Shown here piece after piece: positions 1-8,279 of a stretch of 64,000 nt of DNA (position 1 is its first letter; each line of letters begins with the position of its first letter). Below the pieces are notes generated by a model. It made no database searches. It was not told the DNA's origin and saw nothing but the letters and a program-made list of their open reading frames with translations. Source of the stretch: Nocardia sp. NBC_00403 (GTDB lineage: Bacteria > Actinomycetota > Actinomycetes > Mycobacteriales > Mycobacteriaceae); contig NZ_CP107939.1 of assembly GCF_036046055.1 (NCBI RefSeq), positions 992,001 through 1,056,000 of the forward strand, read 5' to 3'. The position numbers and the translations under genes are program-made.

Positions 1-8
1 TCTAGCCG

Positions 9-67
9 AGCACACCAGCGGCGGCGGCGCCTTCACTCGAGCCAAGCGCACCAGCGGCGGCGTCGCG
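9..67. repeat. 36-bp tandem repeat array, left copy
   Basis: About one and a half copies of a 36-bp unit whose core reads CTTCACTCGAGCCAAGCGCA followed by CCAGCGGCGGC. The same unit recurs in the same orientation at 4401-4496. The array runs to the window start, so its full length is unknown. Reading frames across it are low-complexity and I do not treat them as genes. Confidence 0.8.
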
Positions 68-89
68 GGGGTCGAGGAACATCGTTGAG
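68..89 (+). repeat. 22-bp inverted repeat, left end of a 4.3-kb segment
   Basis: The 22 bases starting GGGGTCGAGGAACATCG are the exact reverse complement of 4379-4400. Outside each copy lie the 36-bp repeats, and GTCGC is found just outside both (62-66 and 4401-4405), like a 5-bp target duplication; one extra G (67) lies between on the left. It could be a terminal inverted repeat of a mobile segment, or the end of a short repeat element present twice. Confidence 0.75.
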
Positions 90-328
90 TCGGTGCACTC
101 GCCGCTGGCCCGGGCAGCCTCGGCGTGGTCACCGCCGACACGATCCCGAGCTCGGTGGTGCTGAGACCGCCCGCCGTGCCGTGTGATTCGTCGGCGGGCC
201 TGCCCTCCATCGCGGCGAGGCGCCAATTCGTCATCGGAGTGTCAGTAAATCCGTCTTCCGCGGCCGCGCCGCCGACCCGTCGTAGGCTGGTCGGGCCACG
301 GGGAACACGTTCGCGAGGGGATCACGAA

Positions 329-439
329 ATGTGCAGTCTGCAAGAACGTTTCAGCGACACCATCACCGAGGTCAAAAGGCTGGACAACGAGCCGAGCATC
401 GAACTGCGGACCACCACGCACGAGCCCGCCGCACGCTAA
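329..439 (+). CDS. possible 36-residue peptide
   Basis: A short frame starting MCSLQERFSD has a good ribosome-binding site (GAGGGG, spacing about 8) and ends at TAA 437. I recognise no family. It is hydrophilic with no signal peptide or membrane segment. The frame stays open upstream without a better start. It may be a real small protein, but length and isolation make this uncertain. Confidence 0.35.
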   Translation: MCSLQERFSDTITEVKRLDNEPSIELRTTTHEPAAR

Positions 440-574
440 CGGGAAAATGGGGGTTTACCCGGAGGCGGTAGTGGACCGTCCTTGATACCTTCGCTGCACA
501 GAACGTTTCGATGTGCTGTGCGGACCCTGCGGTGGGGTTCCGTTCGAGTAGGAAGCCGACCCTTGCTGACAAGA

Positions 575-1018
575 ATGAATCCGGGCCGCGCGCGGGTGAC
601 GGTGGCGCGAGCCGTCGTGATCACGACAATGGCGCTGGCTCCCGCAGCCGCGGCGGTGCCCGCGCTCGCCGCTCCCTGTACGACGGTTCTGACCGTCGGC
701 TGCCAGTCCGACGGCTACGACACCTTCGGTTACGACAGCTTCGGCCGGGACCGCTTCGGCCGCGACCGATCCGGTTACGACAGTTTCGGCCGCGACCGCT
801 TCGGTCGGGACCGATCTGGTTACGACAGTTTCGGTTACGACAGCTTCGGTCGGGACCGCTTCGGCCGGGACCGCTTCGGTTACGACAGCTTCGGTCGGGA
901 CCGCTTCGGTTACAACCGACAGGGTTGCGCTCGAAACGGCGAGGACAAGCCCGAGGCCGACCATGCCGCATGCGAGAGTGCGCGTCAGGCGCTTCCGCCG
1001 ACCGGCAGCGCTTCTTGA
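575..1018 (+). CDS. secreted pentad-repeat (GYDSF/GRDRF) protein
   Basis: A 147-residue protein if started at ATG 575; the frame is open from 482, but this start puts a typical signal peptide at the N-terminus (basic MNPGRAR, hydrophobic stretch, PALA-A cleavage region). The mature part begins with two cysteines, then has 14 consecutive five-residue units, G-[YR]-D-[SR]-[FS], then a tail with two more cysteines. The C-terminus reads QALPPTGSAS, which contains an LPxTG-like string but has no hydrophobic anchor or basic tail, so sortase anchoring is doubtful. The units are not the A(D/N)LxX pentapeptide-repeat family. Such Gly-Tyr-Asp strings might bind ions or surfaces, but function is unknown. 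No clear ribosome-binding site is close to 575. Confidence 0.6.
   Translation: MNPGRARVTVARAVVITTMALAPAAAAVPALAAPCTTVLTVGCQSDGYDTFGYDSFGRDRFGRDRSGYDSFGRDRFGRDRSGYDSFGYDSFGRDRFGRDRFGYDSFGRDRFGYNRQGCARNGEDKPEADHAACESARQALPPTGSAS
713..922 (+). repeat. 15-bp tandem repeat coding for five-residue units
   Basis: Fourteen back-to-back 15-bp units fill the middle of the secreted protein at 575. Two types alternate irregularly, coding GYDSF and GRDRF/S. Synonymous bases differ little between units, which suggests recent slippage or recombination, so copy number is likely to vary between strains. Confidence 0.85.
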
Positions 1019-1044
1019 GTTGAGCGGATCGGGCGCGGTTCAGC

Positions 1045-1218
1045 GTGCGCGAGCTTGTCGACGCCAGTAACCCCCTGGACTCGGCGTGTCGGATCATGAT
1101 CCTCGAAGACCAGCTCGCCGAAGCCGAACGCATCAACACCGACTTGCAGCGCGCCCTCGACGACCGGCCGCCCGGAAACCCCTCTTCGAGCTCAGTGATC
1201 CCGACCGCCGGGCTGTAG
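1045..1218 (+). CDS. possible 57-residue protein or gene remnant
   Basis: A GTG-started frame (begins VRELVDASNP, ends TAG 1216) contains a charged helical stretch, LEDQLAEAERINTDLQRAL, that looks like a short coiled coil. No convincing ribosome-binding site is present. The composition looks coding, but it may be a fragment of a lost gene. I do not recognise a family. Confidence 0.25.
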   Translation: MRELVDASNPLDSACRIMILEDQLAEAERINTDLQRALDDRPPGNPSSSSVIPTAGL

Positions 1219-1344
1219 AGGCGGTATCGCCTACGACGCGGCCAGACTCAACGGGTATGTGAACCGAATCGCTGGCCCGTCAGCAGCCACTAGCCTGGCC
1301 CCCGGAATCCCGAAGCTGACCCGATCCGCAAAGTAGCTTCGCGC

Positions 1345-1527
1345 TCAGGGCAGTCCTGGAGCGGCTTCCGTCGCCGCTGGGTTCGCAAGAGGTGCGTCAG
1401 CTGAGCCGCCCGAGCCAGTTGGTACGGCGCCTGCTTGGTTCAGTGCGGTGGCGATGATCGACCCAAAGTGCTTGTATCTCGCGTCTTCTGGCAGTTGGAC
1501 CGCGAGTCGTTCCGCCTTTGAAGACAT
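1345..1527 (-). CDS. possible 60-residue hypothetical protein
   Basis: ATG-started minus-strand frame beginning MSSKAERLAVQLPEDARYK, with an amphipathic first half and a Gly/Ala/Pro-rich tail. The codon composition looks coding, but the upstream ribosome-binding site is poor. It lies convergent to nothing obvious and upstream of the recombinase on the other strand. No family recognised. Confidence 0.35.
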   Translation of the reverse strand: MSSKAERLAVQLPEDARYKHFGSIIATALNQAGAVPTGSGGSADAPLANPAATEAAPGLP

Positions 1528-1674
1528 GCCTCGGAGACTGCTTCCGCGCCGACCGAATTATGCGGAACCGACGCACCCGATCCAATGGGATCCGTTCCCG
1601 ATTGACGACAGGGTTTAACGACAGACAGTAGGGTGAACCGAAACCCACCGGGCCGAGGCGAAATAAACACTGCG

Positions 1675-2571
1675 ATGGCCGAACTCGTCTACACCCGCGT
1701 ATCCACCGACGAGCAAAGCACCCTGCGCCAGACCCACCTCATCACCGAGTCCGGTCTCCTCGACGGCACCCACGGCGTGCGGCTGTTCGCCGACCCGGCC
1801 ACCTCATCCAAGATCCCCGGACTCGAACGCGAGGGATTCCGTCAGTTGGCTGAATACGCACGAGCTGGGGACCGGCTGACGGTGTCCGAGCTGTACCGAC
1901 TCTGCCGCGACCTCGCCGACATCCTCGCCGTGCGCGACTGGTGCCAACAACACGGCGTGAAGCTGCGGGTGCTGTCCGGCATCACCGACCTCGCCGCGGC
2001 CGACGCGACCACCACCATGCTGGTCAACGTGCTGATCTCGGTCGGCCAGTTCCAGCGCGACCTGCAAAACGAACTCACCCGCGAGGGCCTGGCCGCCGCC
2101 TGGGCGCAAGGCGTCAAATCCAGGCGCCGCCCGCAGGTCGCCACGCTCGGGGCGGTGGACGAGGTCCGCCGGCAATACCGCGAAGGGGCGAGCATCGCCG
2201 CTCTGGCACGCAGGCACCTGGTGAGCCGGGTCGCGATCCGCACCGCGATCGCCGACCTACTGCCCGGCCGAGGCGAACAAACCGCACGCGCCGACAACGA
2301 AGAACCACACCCGATCCGAATCGAGATGCCGGGCAAGATCGCCCGCCACCTGACCGGCTACAGCGGCGATCTCGGTGACACCGAGCGCCTCGCCCTGCAA
2401 CAAGGCCGGCAAGTGCGACGTGGCCAAGGCTACAGCCTGCACGTCACCGCACTGCCACATGTATACCGAGCACTACTGGCTGCCGCCGAAACAGTCGGAG
2501 AGAGCGCTTCGGCCGCTGATCGCAAGGCATTTCGGATCTACAGGGACCGACCGAACGACGCGACTATCTGA
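1675..2571 (+). CDS. serine recombinase (resolvase/invertase family) with a C-terminal extension
   Basis: Predicted DNA recombinase of 298 residues. The N-terminal resolvase domain shows YTRVSTDEQ with the nucleophilic serine near residue 9, and a YRLCRDLADI string matching the usual DRLGRD region, so the two arginines of that motif are kept. The arginine expected a few residues before the PGL motif (R45 in gamma-delta resolvase) is not obvious; the sequence is SSKIPGL. A helix-turn-helix follows (about residues 165-195, ASIAALARRHLVSRVAIRTA). The last 85 residues form an extra region unlike simple resolvases. Start at ATG 1675 puts the conserved beta strand at the N-terminus; the frame is open from 1633. 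It lies between the 22-bp inverted repeats and abuts the convergent PQQ gene end to end. A site-specific role is likely; the target is unknown. Confidence 0.85.
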   Translation: MAELVYTRVSTDEQSTLRQTHLITESGLLDGTHGVRLFADPATSSKIPGLEREGFRQLAEYARAGDRLTVSELYRLCRDLADILAVRDWCQQHGVKLRVLSGITDLAAADATTTMLVNVLISVGQFQRDLQNELTREGLAAAWAQGVKSRRRPQVATLGAVDEVRRQYREGASIAALARRHLVSRVAIRTAIADLLPGRGEQTARADNEEPHPIRIEMPGKIARHLTGYSGDLGDTERLALQQGRQVRRGQGYSLHVTALPHVYRALLAAAETVGESASAADRKAFRIYRDRPNDATI

Positions 2572-3990
2572 TCAATCCGCAGCGTATCCGGTGAATTCCT
2601 GGGCGGTCGTTGTGACCATGCGACCGCCCATCGCGTGCACCGCGGAGCGCAATCGAGAATCACCGCTGGGCGGCAATGGCATTGACCACACCGGCGAACC
2701 GTCTGCGCCATCGATCGCCTGCACGGTGACGCCGTCGGTCAAGATGAGATGGCTTGCGTCGGTGATGCCTTCGTACCTCGTGAACTGTGAGGTGTTCGCG
2801 AATGGCGACGGCTGCTGCCAGATTCGATGTCCGTCGGTGAGATCGAGACCGGAAAGCGTTGCGCCATCGAGCGATCGGACGATCACCGTATCGCGCACCA
2901 CTCCGACTATCGCGCCCTTGCGTCCCGTGAGATCGTCGAGGCCGATCAGCGCATTGGTCCACAGAACTCGGCCGCTCGTCCGGTCGTAGGCGCTCTCCCC
3001 GGTAAGGATCGGCAGTGGTGTCGCGGTTGCGGCCGGATACCACTCGAGGATGAAGCTGGCATTGGCGACCTCGGTGATCCGGTGGCCATCGCGACCGAGC
3101 AGCGCGACTGTTCCCGCACTGCCGCTGCGATCGATCACCTGCGTGGCGATCAAGCCGCCGTCGAAGACGTGGCCGACGGGAGCGGTGAAAAGCAGCTCAC
3201 CGGAACGCAGATCGAATACGCGGACCTTGCCGTCGCGCCCTTCCCGGAAGTAATCCGGGGCGTCGATCCGGGGAGTAACGGGTTCGCCGGGAATCGGTGT
3301 CGGATACGTCTTGCGCCAGGTCGCGGCGATATCGGCAACGGTCCCTCGCGTAATGACAGCGGTCTGCCAGTCCGCGGTGCGCCCGGCAACGGAGACAACG
3401 CCGTCGCGGACCGCGATGTCCATGACCTCGAAATCCGTTGTGTGGTCCGTGAGTACCCTGCCGGTCGCACTGTCGACGATCAGCACTCGATGTGTGCCGC
3501 GACAGGTGAGCAGCCCCTCGAGGACGATTTCACCACAGCCGTCGACTTCACCGACATCGGTTGTCCAGCGCGGCTTTCCGGTGTCCGGGTCGATACCGTG
3601 CATTCGCACCGGACCGACCGGCAATCCAGCCTCGCCGGTTGCGCTACCCGGCACCGCGGTGGCCGCCACGATCAGCGTCCCGGCGTCCATCAGCCCGCCG
3701 TATCCGTAGTAGCGGCCCAAACTGTGCGGGGCCGACAGCAGGACCGCACCGGGCTCATCGGACAGATCCGAGGCGCGCACCGTCCACCGCGGGGCGGGAG
3801 CGGAGTCGAGCTGGGGCGAAATACGAAACCTGCCGCCCAACACCGGAGTCGCTTGCTGCGACTGCCGAGGTGACCGGTCCGTCCACACGATCGCCGCCAC
3901 GCCCACCACCACGCCTACCACCACGACCAGCACCACGATCCAGATCCCGCGCCTGTTCCGACCGGTGAACCACTGTGTGGCCGAGTTCAT
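2572..3990 (-). CDS. membrane-anchored PQQ-like beta-propeller protein
   Basis: About 472 residues. One N-terminal transmembrane segment (IWIVVLVVVVGVVVGVAAIV) with a short basic cytoplasmic tail is followed by an extracytoplasmic domain of repeated beta strands with motifs such as GIDPDTGKPRW, DLTDGHRIWQQ and IDGADGSPVW, typical of PQQ-like/quinoprotein WD-type propellers. The exact PQQ-binding residues cannot be confirmed. The start at 3990 is chosen because GGGGGAGA sits 7 bases upstream; an earlier ATG at 4011 has no such site. The function is probably scaffolding or sensing at the cell surface; no enzyme activity is implied. It ends at the base after the recombinase stop, so the two genes converge without a gap. 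Confidence 0.75.
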   Translation of the reverse strand: MNSATQWFTGRNRRGIWIVVLVVVVGVVVGVAAIVWTDRSPRQSQQATPVLGGRFRISPQLDSAPAPRWTVRASDLSDEPGAVLLSAPHSLGRYYGYGGLMDAGTLIVAATAVPGSATGEAGLPVGPVRMHGIDPDTGKPRWTTDVGEVDGCGEIVLEGLLTCRGTHRVLIVDSATGRVLTDHTTDFEVMDIAVRDGVVSVAGRTADWQTAVITRGTVADIAATWRKTYPTPIPGEPVTPRIDAPDYFREGRDGKVRVFDLRSGELLFTAPVGHVFDGGLIATQVIDRSGSAGTVALLGRDGHRITEVANASFILEWYPAATATPLPILTGESAYDRTSGRVLWTNALIGLDDLTGRKGAIVGVVRDTVIVRSLDGATLSGLDLTDGHRIWQQPSPFANTSQFTRYEGITDASHLILTDGVTVQAIDGADGSPVWSMPLPPSGDSRLRSAVHAMGGRMVTTTAQEFTGYAAD

Positions 3991-4217
3991 GCGACTGTCT
4001 CCCCCAAGCATCGATCTGATCCAGACTCCAGTCTGGATGCGCCCCCACGCAAGGTATCAGCTACTTCCGAGGTGGGAATGGAGACCGGAGCGGTTTCGCT
4101 GCCCGGTAGTTCACTGAAACCAGAAGACCCCCAGTCGGACAATCCGGCCGTTTACCTCGGTATTCGCCGGGTATCGCCGCACCGATCGGCTGTATCCGAG
4201 TTCGAAGGAGCACGTGG

Positions 4218-4378
4218 ATGGACGTTCTGCCCGGCACATCGACAAGTCGCGCCAGGCAGCTGTCCGTCTTCGATCGATTCGTCACGAAAGCCTGTGAATT
4301 TGCCTCTCGCGCAGGCTTTTCCGTGTTCTGCGTCGTCCTGGTAGTGGTGTGGATGCCATCAATCATCGCAGCGGATTT
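4218..4378 (+). pseudogene. truncated low-affinity iron permease
   Basis: The first 50 residues match the start of low-affinity iron permease family proteins (PF04120-like): FDRFVTKACEFASRAGFSVF followed by CVVLVVVWMPS, the first membrane helix. An excellent ribosome-binding site, GAAGGAG, lies 7 bases before ATG 4218. Similarity stops after WMPSI, just before the 22-bp repeat at 4379, and the frame runs into 36-bp repeat sequence. The second helix and the rest of the family's usual 120-150 residues are missing, and no remnant is found beyond the repeat. A gene cut by the repeat element or by recombination at it is the simplest reading. Confidence 0.6.
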
Positions 4379-4400
4379 CTCAACGATGTTCCTCGACCCC
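4379..4400 (-). repeat. 22-bp inverted repeat, right end of the 4.3-kb segment
   Basis: CTCAACGATGTTCCTCGACC followed by CC is the exact reverse complement of 68-89. It is followed directly by GTCGC and a 36-bp repeat unit. It marks the truncation point of the iron permease gene. Confidence 0.75.
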
Positions 4401-4496
4401 GTCGCCTTCACTCGAGCCAAGCGCGCCAGCGGCGGCGTCGCCTTCATTCGAGCCAAGCGCACCAACAGTGGCCACGCCTTCACTCGGGGCTCGACA
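4401..4496. repeat. 36-bp tandem repeat array, right copy
   Basis: Two full 36-bp units and a degenerate third, the same family and orientation as at 9-67 (core CTTCACTCGAGCCAAGCGC). It ends 18 bases before the stop of the LuxR-family gene. Confidence 0.8.
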
Positions 4497-4513
4497 GATC
4501 GACGCGGTCGGAG

Positions 4514-7198
4514 TCAGTCGAGCTCGAGGCGGACGAGCTCGACGCGGCTGGCCACGCCGAGTTTAGGGAAGGCGCGATACAGGTGGTGCCCAACGGTTTT
4601 CGGACTCAGAAACAGTTGGGCGGCGATCTCTTTGTTCGTCGAACCGGCGGCCGCCAGCCGGACCACCTGGAATTCCTGCGGGGTGAGGACCGCGGCCAGA
4701 TCGGTTTCCGGCTCAGGCACCACGCCCTCGCCCGCCGCACGCAGTTCGGTGCGGGCACGTTCGGCCCACGGCGCGGCGCCGAGACGGTCGAAGATCTCCA
4801 ACGCCTTGCGCAGGTGGGTACGGGCCTCGCCCGCGCGCCGTTCACGGCGCAACCATTCGCCGTAGAGCAGGCCGGTGCGCGCGTAGTCATACCAACGCTC
4901 CACTGCGGCATGCAGTTTCAATGCTTGCCCGAACAGCTCGCCGTCGCCGTTGAGTTGCGCCTTGCAGCGCAACGTCAAAGCCTCGGCCCATGGCGATTCG
5001 ATAGCGCTGGACCACTCTTCGATATCGGTCAACGCCTCGACGGCCCGCTGCGGACTCCGCAGCCGTGCGGCGGCTTCCACCAGGTCCGATAGCAGATCGA
5101 TCCACTGGCCCCGCGCCCGATTCGGCGAATGGTACTGCGCCTCCAGCCGATCGAGCGCGAGCTCGTTGCGCCCGAGACCGAGGTCGAGCAATGCGAGCGC
5201 CCATTGGAAGTGCGCGACATCAATGGCGTTGTAGTCGCCGGGCGCTTCGCGCAAATTGCGTTCGGCGAGTTCGCGGCAGCGCTGCTCGTCACCTCGGACA
5301 GCCGCGATGATCGCCAGATTTCCCTCGGCATGGCAGACCCGGTTGGGCTGGCCGATATCGGCGGCGATCCGCCCGTACTGGGTCGAGGTGAGCTCGGCTT
5401 CGCGAAAGCGACCGAGGATCAACTCCGTCGTCGCCAGCGTGCAGCCGACGGCGGGCAACCAGCCGATCATGCCGCGATCACGCAGCAACTCGGCCAACTC
5501 CGCCAACATGTCCCGCGCGTCGGGCATATCGCCGATCAGCGCTGCCTGCAGCGCGTAGGCGAGCCGGATGGAGATCATTTCGAGTGGAATGGCGCGGCTG
5601 AAGGCCACACTGGCGCGGATCTGCGCGACCCCGGCCGCGCGCTCACCGGAATGCAGCATGAGTGGCCCGTTCACCGACGAAACCAGCAGCGCTCCCTGAT
5701 CACCGAGTGGCAACGCCGCCATCCGGTCACGCGCCCGGACGACCCCGGTGAGGTCACCGGCGGTCCACGACGCGCGCCCCGCTTCGATCAAGGTCCACGC
5801 GGCACGCTCGGGATCGACCTCGGCGAGGTGCTCGGCAGCCTCCATGAACAGGTTGTGCGCCTTACGCAGTGAGCCGTGCTCGAACTCGATCAATCCGCGC
5901 ACCCCGCCGATCCGGCCGCGTTGGCTCGGGTCGAGGTCCAATCGCTCGGCCTGCTCGGCAAGACGAAGAGCACGGTCGGTCCGGCCGGCCTCTGCGGCGA
6001 TTTCGACCGCAGACATCAGCCGCCGGGCCCGCACGGCCGGGTCCGGCGTGAGCGATGCGGCGCGCTCGAGTGCCGCGGCGGCCGAGGCGTGACCGGTCCG
6101 GTCGCGGGCCCGATCGGCGGCGAGTTCCAACGCCGCGGCGACGGTCTCGTCCGGGCCCGTCGCGGCCGCGGCACGGTGCCAAGCACTGCGGTCGGGATCG
6201 TCGGCCAGCGCTGTGGCAATGGCAGCATGCACCGCGAGACGCTGGGTGAAAGACGCGCTGTGGTAGGCGGCCGCGCGCTTGAGCGGGTGCCGAAACGACA
6301 CGGACGGTCCCGTGATGCACACCATGCCGGAACGTTCGGCCTCCGCGAGCGCGTCTGCGGTGAGCCCCATTTCGGTGAGCACCCGCAACACCAGACCGAG
6401 GTCACCGGTCTCCTCGGCGGCGACCACCAGCATGGCTATGCGGGCTGCCTCGGACTGGTCGGCGATGAACTGTGCATATCCGCTCTGCAGACGCGACGGC
6501 AGCGGCAACGGTCCCAGCTGCGGCGAATCGAGATCCATCCGCGGCAGTTCGAGCAGCGCCAAGGGATTGCCCGATGCCTCGGCGAGCACCCGCCGACGCA
6601 CCGCAGGCTCCAGGTCCGGCCAGAAGTCCGCGAGCAGGGCAGCGGCGGCTTCGCCATCCAGCGGCACAGGCCGCAATTCCGGCAAACCGGGCGCGATGAA
6701 TTCGGTACGGCCCGCGAACAGCATCACGATGCCTTCGGCGCCGAGCCGTCGAGCCGCGAACAGCAATGCGTCGGCCGAGGGGCGATCCAGCCACTGCGCA
6801 TCGTCGATCAAACACAGCACCGGACCCTCGGCGGACAACTCGGCCAGCAGTGACAAGGTGGCGACTCCGACAAGGAACCGGTCGGCCTGCTCGGCCGGAC
6901 ACAAACCGAGCGCGCCGCGCAGAGCGTCGCGCTGCGGACCCGGCACCGCGTCGATCCGATCCAGCGTCGGGTTGAGCAAGAGGTGCAGGCCGGCGAAGGG
7001 CAGTTCGGATTCGCTCTCGATGCCGGTGCAGCGCAGCACCCGCCAACCAGCCCCGGACAGTTCCTCGGCATGGTGCAGCAACGCGGACTTGCCCTCGCCC
7101 GCCTCCGCGATGATCGCCAGCGCGCCGCTACGGGAGTGGCGCGCCCCGTCCAGCAATCTTCCGATCTGCTGTATATCTCCAGCGCGACCGTAAAGCAT
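4514..7198 (-). CDS. large ATP-binding LuxR-family (LAL-type) transcriptional regulator
   Basis: About 894 residues. The N-terminal AAA ATPase domain has a Walker A string AEAGEGKSALL near residue 32-42 and a Walker B string LCLIDDAQWLD. A long alpha-helical, TPR-like middle follows. The last 60 residues form a LuxR helix-turn-helix: LTPQEFQVVRLAAAGSTNKE then IAAQLFLSPKTVGHHL. This is the layout of MalT/LAL regulators, which bind ATP and an inducer and activate transcription. Start at ATG 7198; a TTG at 7234 would add 12 residues. Ribosome-binding sites are weak for both. It may control the neighbouring MBL hydrolase or PKS locus, but nothing in the sequence proves it. Confidence 0.88.
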   Translation of the reverse strand: MLYGRAGDIQQIGRLLDGARHSRSGALAIIAEAGEGKSALLHHAEELSGAGWRVLRCTGIESESELPFAGLHLLLNPTLDRIDAVPGPQRDALRGALGLCPAEQADRFLVGVATLSLLAELSAEGPVLCLIDDAQWLDRPSADALLFAARRLGAEGIVMLFAGRTEFIAPGLPELRPVPLDGEAAAALLADFWPDLEPAVRRRVLAEASGNPLALLELPRMDLDSPQLGPLPLPSRLQSGYAQFIADQSEAARIAMLVVAAEETGDLGLVLRVLTEMGLTADALAEAERSGMVCITGPSVSFRHPLKRAAAYHSASFTQRLAVHAAIATALADDPDRSAWHRAAAATGPDETVAAALELAADRARDRTGHASAAAALERAASLTPDPAVRARRLMSAVEIAAEAGRTDRALRLAEQAERLDLDPSQRGRIGGVRGLIEFEHGSLRKAHNLFMEAAEHLAEVDPERAAWTLIEAGRASWTAGDLTGVVRARDRMAALPLGDQGALLVSSVNGPLMLHSGERAAGVAQIRASVAFSRAIPLEMISIRLAYALQAALIGDMPDARDMLAELAELLRDRGMIGWLPAVGCTLATTELILGRFREAELTSTQYGRIAADIGQPNRVCHAEGNLAIIAAVRGDEQRCRELAERNLREAPGDYNAIDVAHFQWALALLDLGLGRNELALDRLEAQYHSPNRARGQWIDLLSDLVEAAARLRSPQRAVEALTDIEEWSSAIESPWAEALTLRCKAQLNGDGELFGQALKLHAAVERWYDYARTGLLYGEWLRRERRAGEARTHLRKALEIFDRLGAAPWAERARTELRAAGEGVVPEPETDLAAVLTPQEFQVVRLAAAGSTNKEIAAQLFLSPKTVGHHLYRAFPKLGVASRVELVRLELD

Positions 7199-7265
7199 GT
7201 ACGCCAACCTAAGGGGCCGGCGGAAAATCAGCAAACGGGATTCGGTCGCTGAACTGGTCCACTAC

Positions 7266-8216
7266 CTATTTTGCGGCCAGCGCGGCGACGGCGGTGTAGT
7301 CGTGGGCCGCGACGATATCGATGCCGTCGGGCAACGCGTGCAACCGATGGATGGTGGCGAACGCGGCATCGCGGTCGGCGTCGAATAGTTGACCGGGCAT
7401 CGGCGCCTTCTCCCGAATCAGCTCTACCTGCAGCTTGTTCCACACCGCGTCACCGGCCAGCAGCACTCGGCTGCCGTCGTCGACCGCGAGCAGTACGCCG
7501 ATGCTGCCCGGCGTGTGCCCGGCCAGATCGACGAGCAGCACCGAGCCGTCGCCGAACAGGTCTTTGCTGCGCGGGAAGGTCGCGACCGGTGGCCCGTCGA
7601 GCTCGAAGGTGTCGAAGGTGCGGGCGCGCAGCGGACCGCGGGCAACACCGGTCGGGGCGTGCTCACCACCGAGCGCCCAGGCGTGCTCGGCGGCGGGCAG
7701 GCGGATCGCTACGGAATCGGGCAGCTCGAGCAGACCTGACACATGGTCCCAGTGCAGGTGGGTCGGGATCACGAAGTCGATCGTGGTGACGGCGATATCG
7801 CGGGCGGCAAGGGCATCGGAGAGCCCGAGCACGGGCTTGTGCGGGGCAACCAGCAGCGGGATCGGGAACGGGAGTTCGGGCAGCACTCGATCGTGCACGC
7901 CGGAACACAGCGCCGGATCCACCAGGAAGCGCGCGCTCGGGTGCTCGATGAGGTAGGTCGACATCGTCATCGGCAGCTGACCGATGCTCCGCACGCCCTC
8001 GGCGACGATGGTCGTCGGCGCCGACATCCTGCCCTGCATCAGCACCGTGAGTCCGACGGTGACCTGCGCGGGCGGCAGCGGTTGCGGACTCAGGCTCGCA
8101 AGCAACGCGGCATCGGGGCGCCGCGGGCGCAGCAACCGCCCCGGCGTCGCAGCTACCGCAGCGCAACAGCGCAAGACAGTGGGAAGGGTGGGCGTCCGCT
8201 CGCTGCTGTCGGCCAT
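7266..8216 (-). CDS. MBL-fold metallo-hydrolase
   Basis: A 316-residue metallo-beta-lactamase-fold protein. The metal motif is THLHWDH (HxHxDH), followed by GHTPGSIGV and LLAGDAVW, which carry the later metal ligands of lactonase/glyoxalase-II-like hydrolases. An N-terminal region of about 90 residues precedes the domain. Start ATG 8216 (MADSSERTP) has GGTGG 5 bases upstream; the open frame to 8270 is probably untranslated. It is divergent from the acyl carrier protein gene across 175 bp, so it could act on the polyketide product (for example as a lactonase or thioester hydrolase), though this is inferred from position only. Confidence 0.82.
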   Translation of the reverse strand: MADSSERTPTLPTVLRCCAAVAATPGRLLRPRRPDAALLASLSPQPLPPAQVTVGLTVLMQGRMSAPTTIVAEGVRSIGQLPMTMSTYLIEHPSARFLVDPALCSGVHDRVLPELPFPIPLLVAPHKPVLGLSDALAARDIAVTTIDFVIPTHLHWDHVSGLLELPDSVAIRLPAAEHAWALGGEHAPTGVARGPLRARTFDTFELDGPPVATFPRSKDLFGDGSVLLVDLAGHTPGSIGVLLAVDDGSRVLLAGDAVWNKLQVELIREKAPMPGQLFDADRDAAFATIHRLHALPDGIDIVAAHDYTAVAALAAK

Positions 8217-8279
8217 CGTGCCACCGTAGGCGATCGAGGCAGCCGGTGAAAGCGGCGGGGGGCCAGGCAATTTCCGGCC

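Noticed and set aside
2..226. Minus-strand frame over the left repeat array
   Set aside because: It follows the 36-bp repeats and has no start signal; treated as a repeat shadow.
713..922. CRISPR array
   Set aside because: The 15-bp units are contiguous without spacers and are in a coding frame.
947..1018. Sortase anchor signal at the end of the pentad protein
   Set aside because: LPPTG is present but the hydrophobic helix and basic tail are missing.
4061..4483. 140-residue minus-strand frame with LARLARxKAT repeats
   Set aside because: It covers the iron permease remnant and the 36-bp repeats, and its first residues are the repeat translated; no ribosome-binding site.
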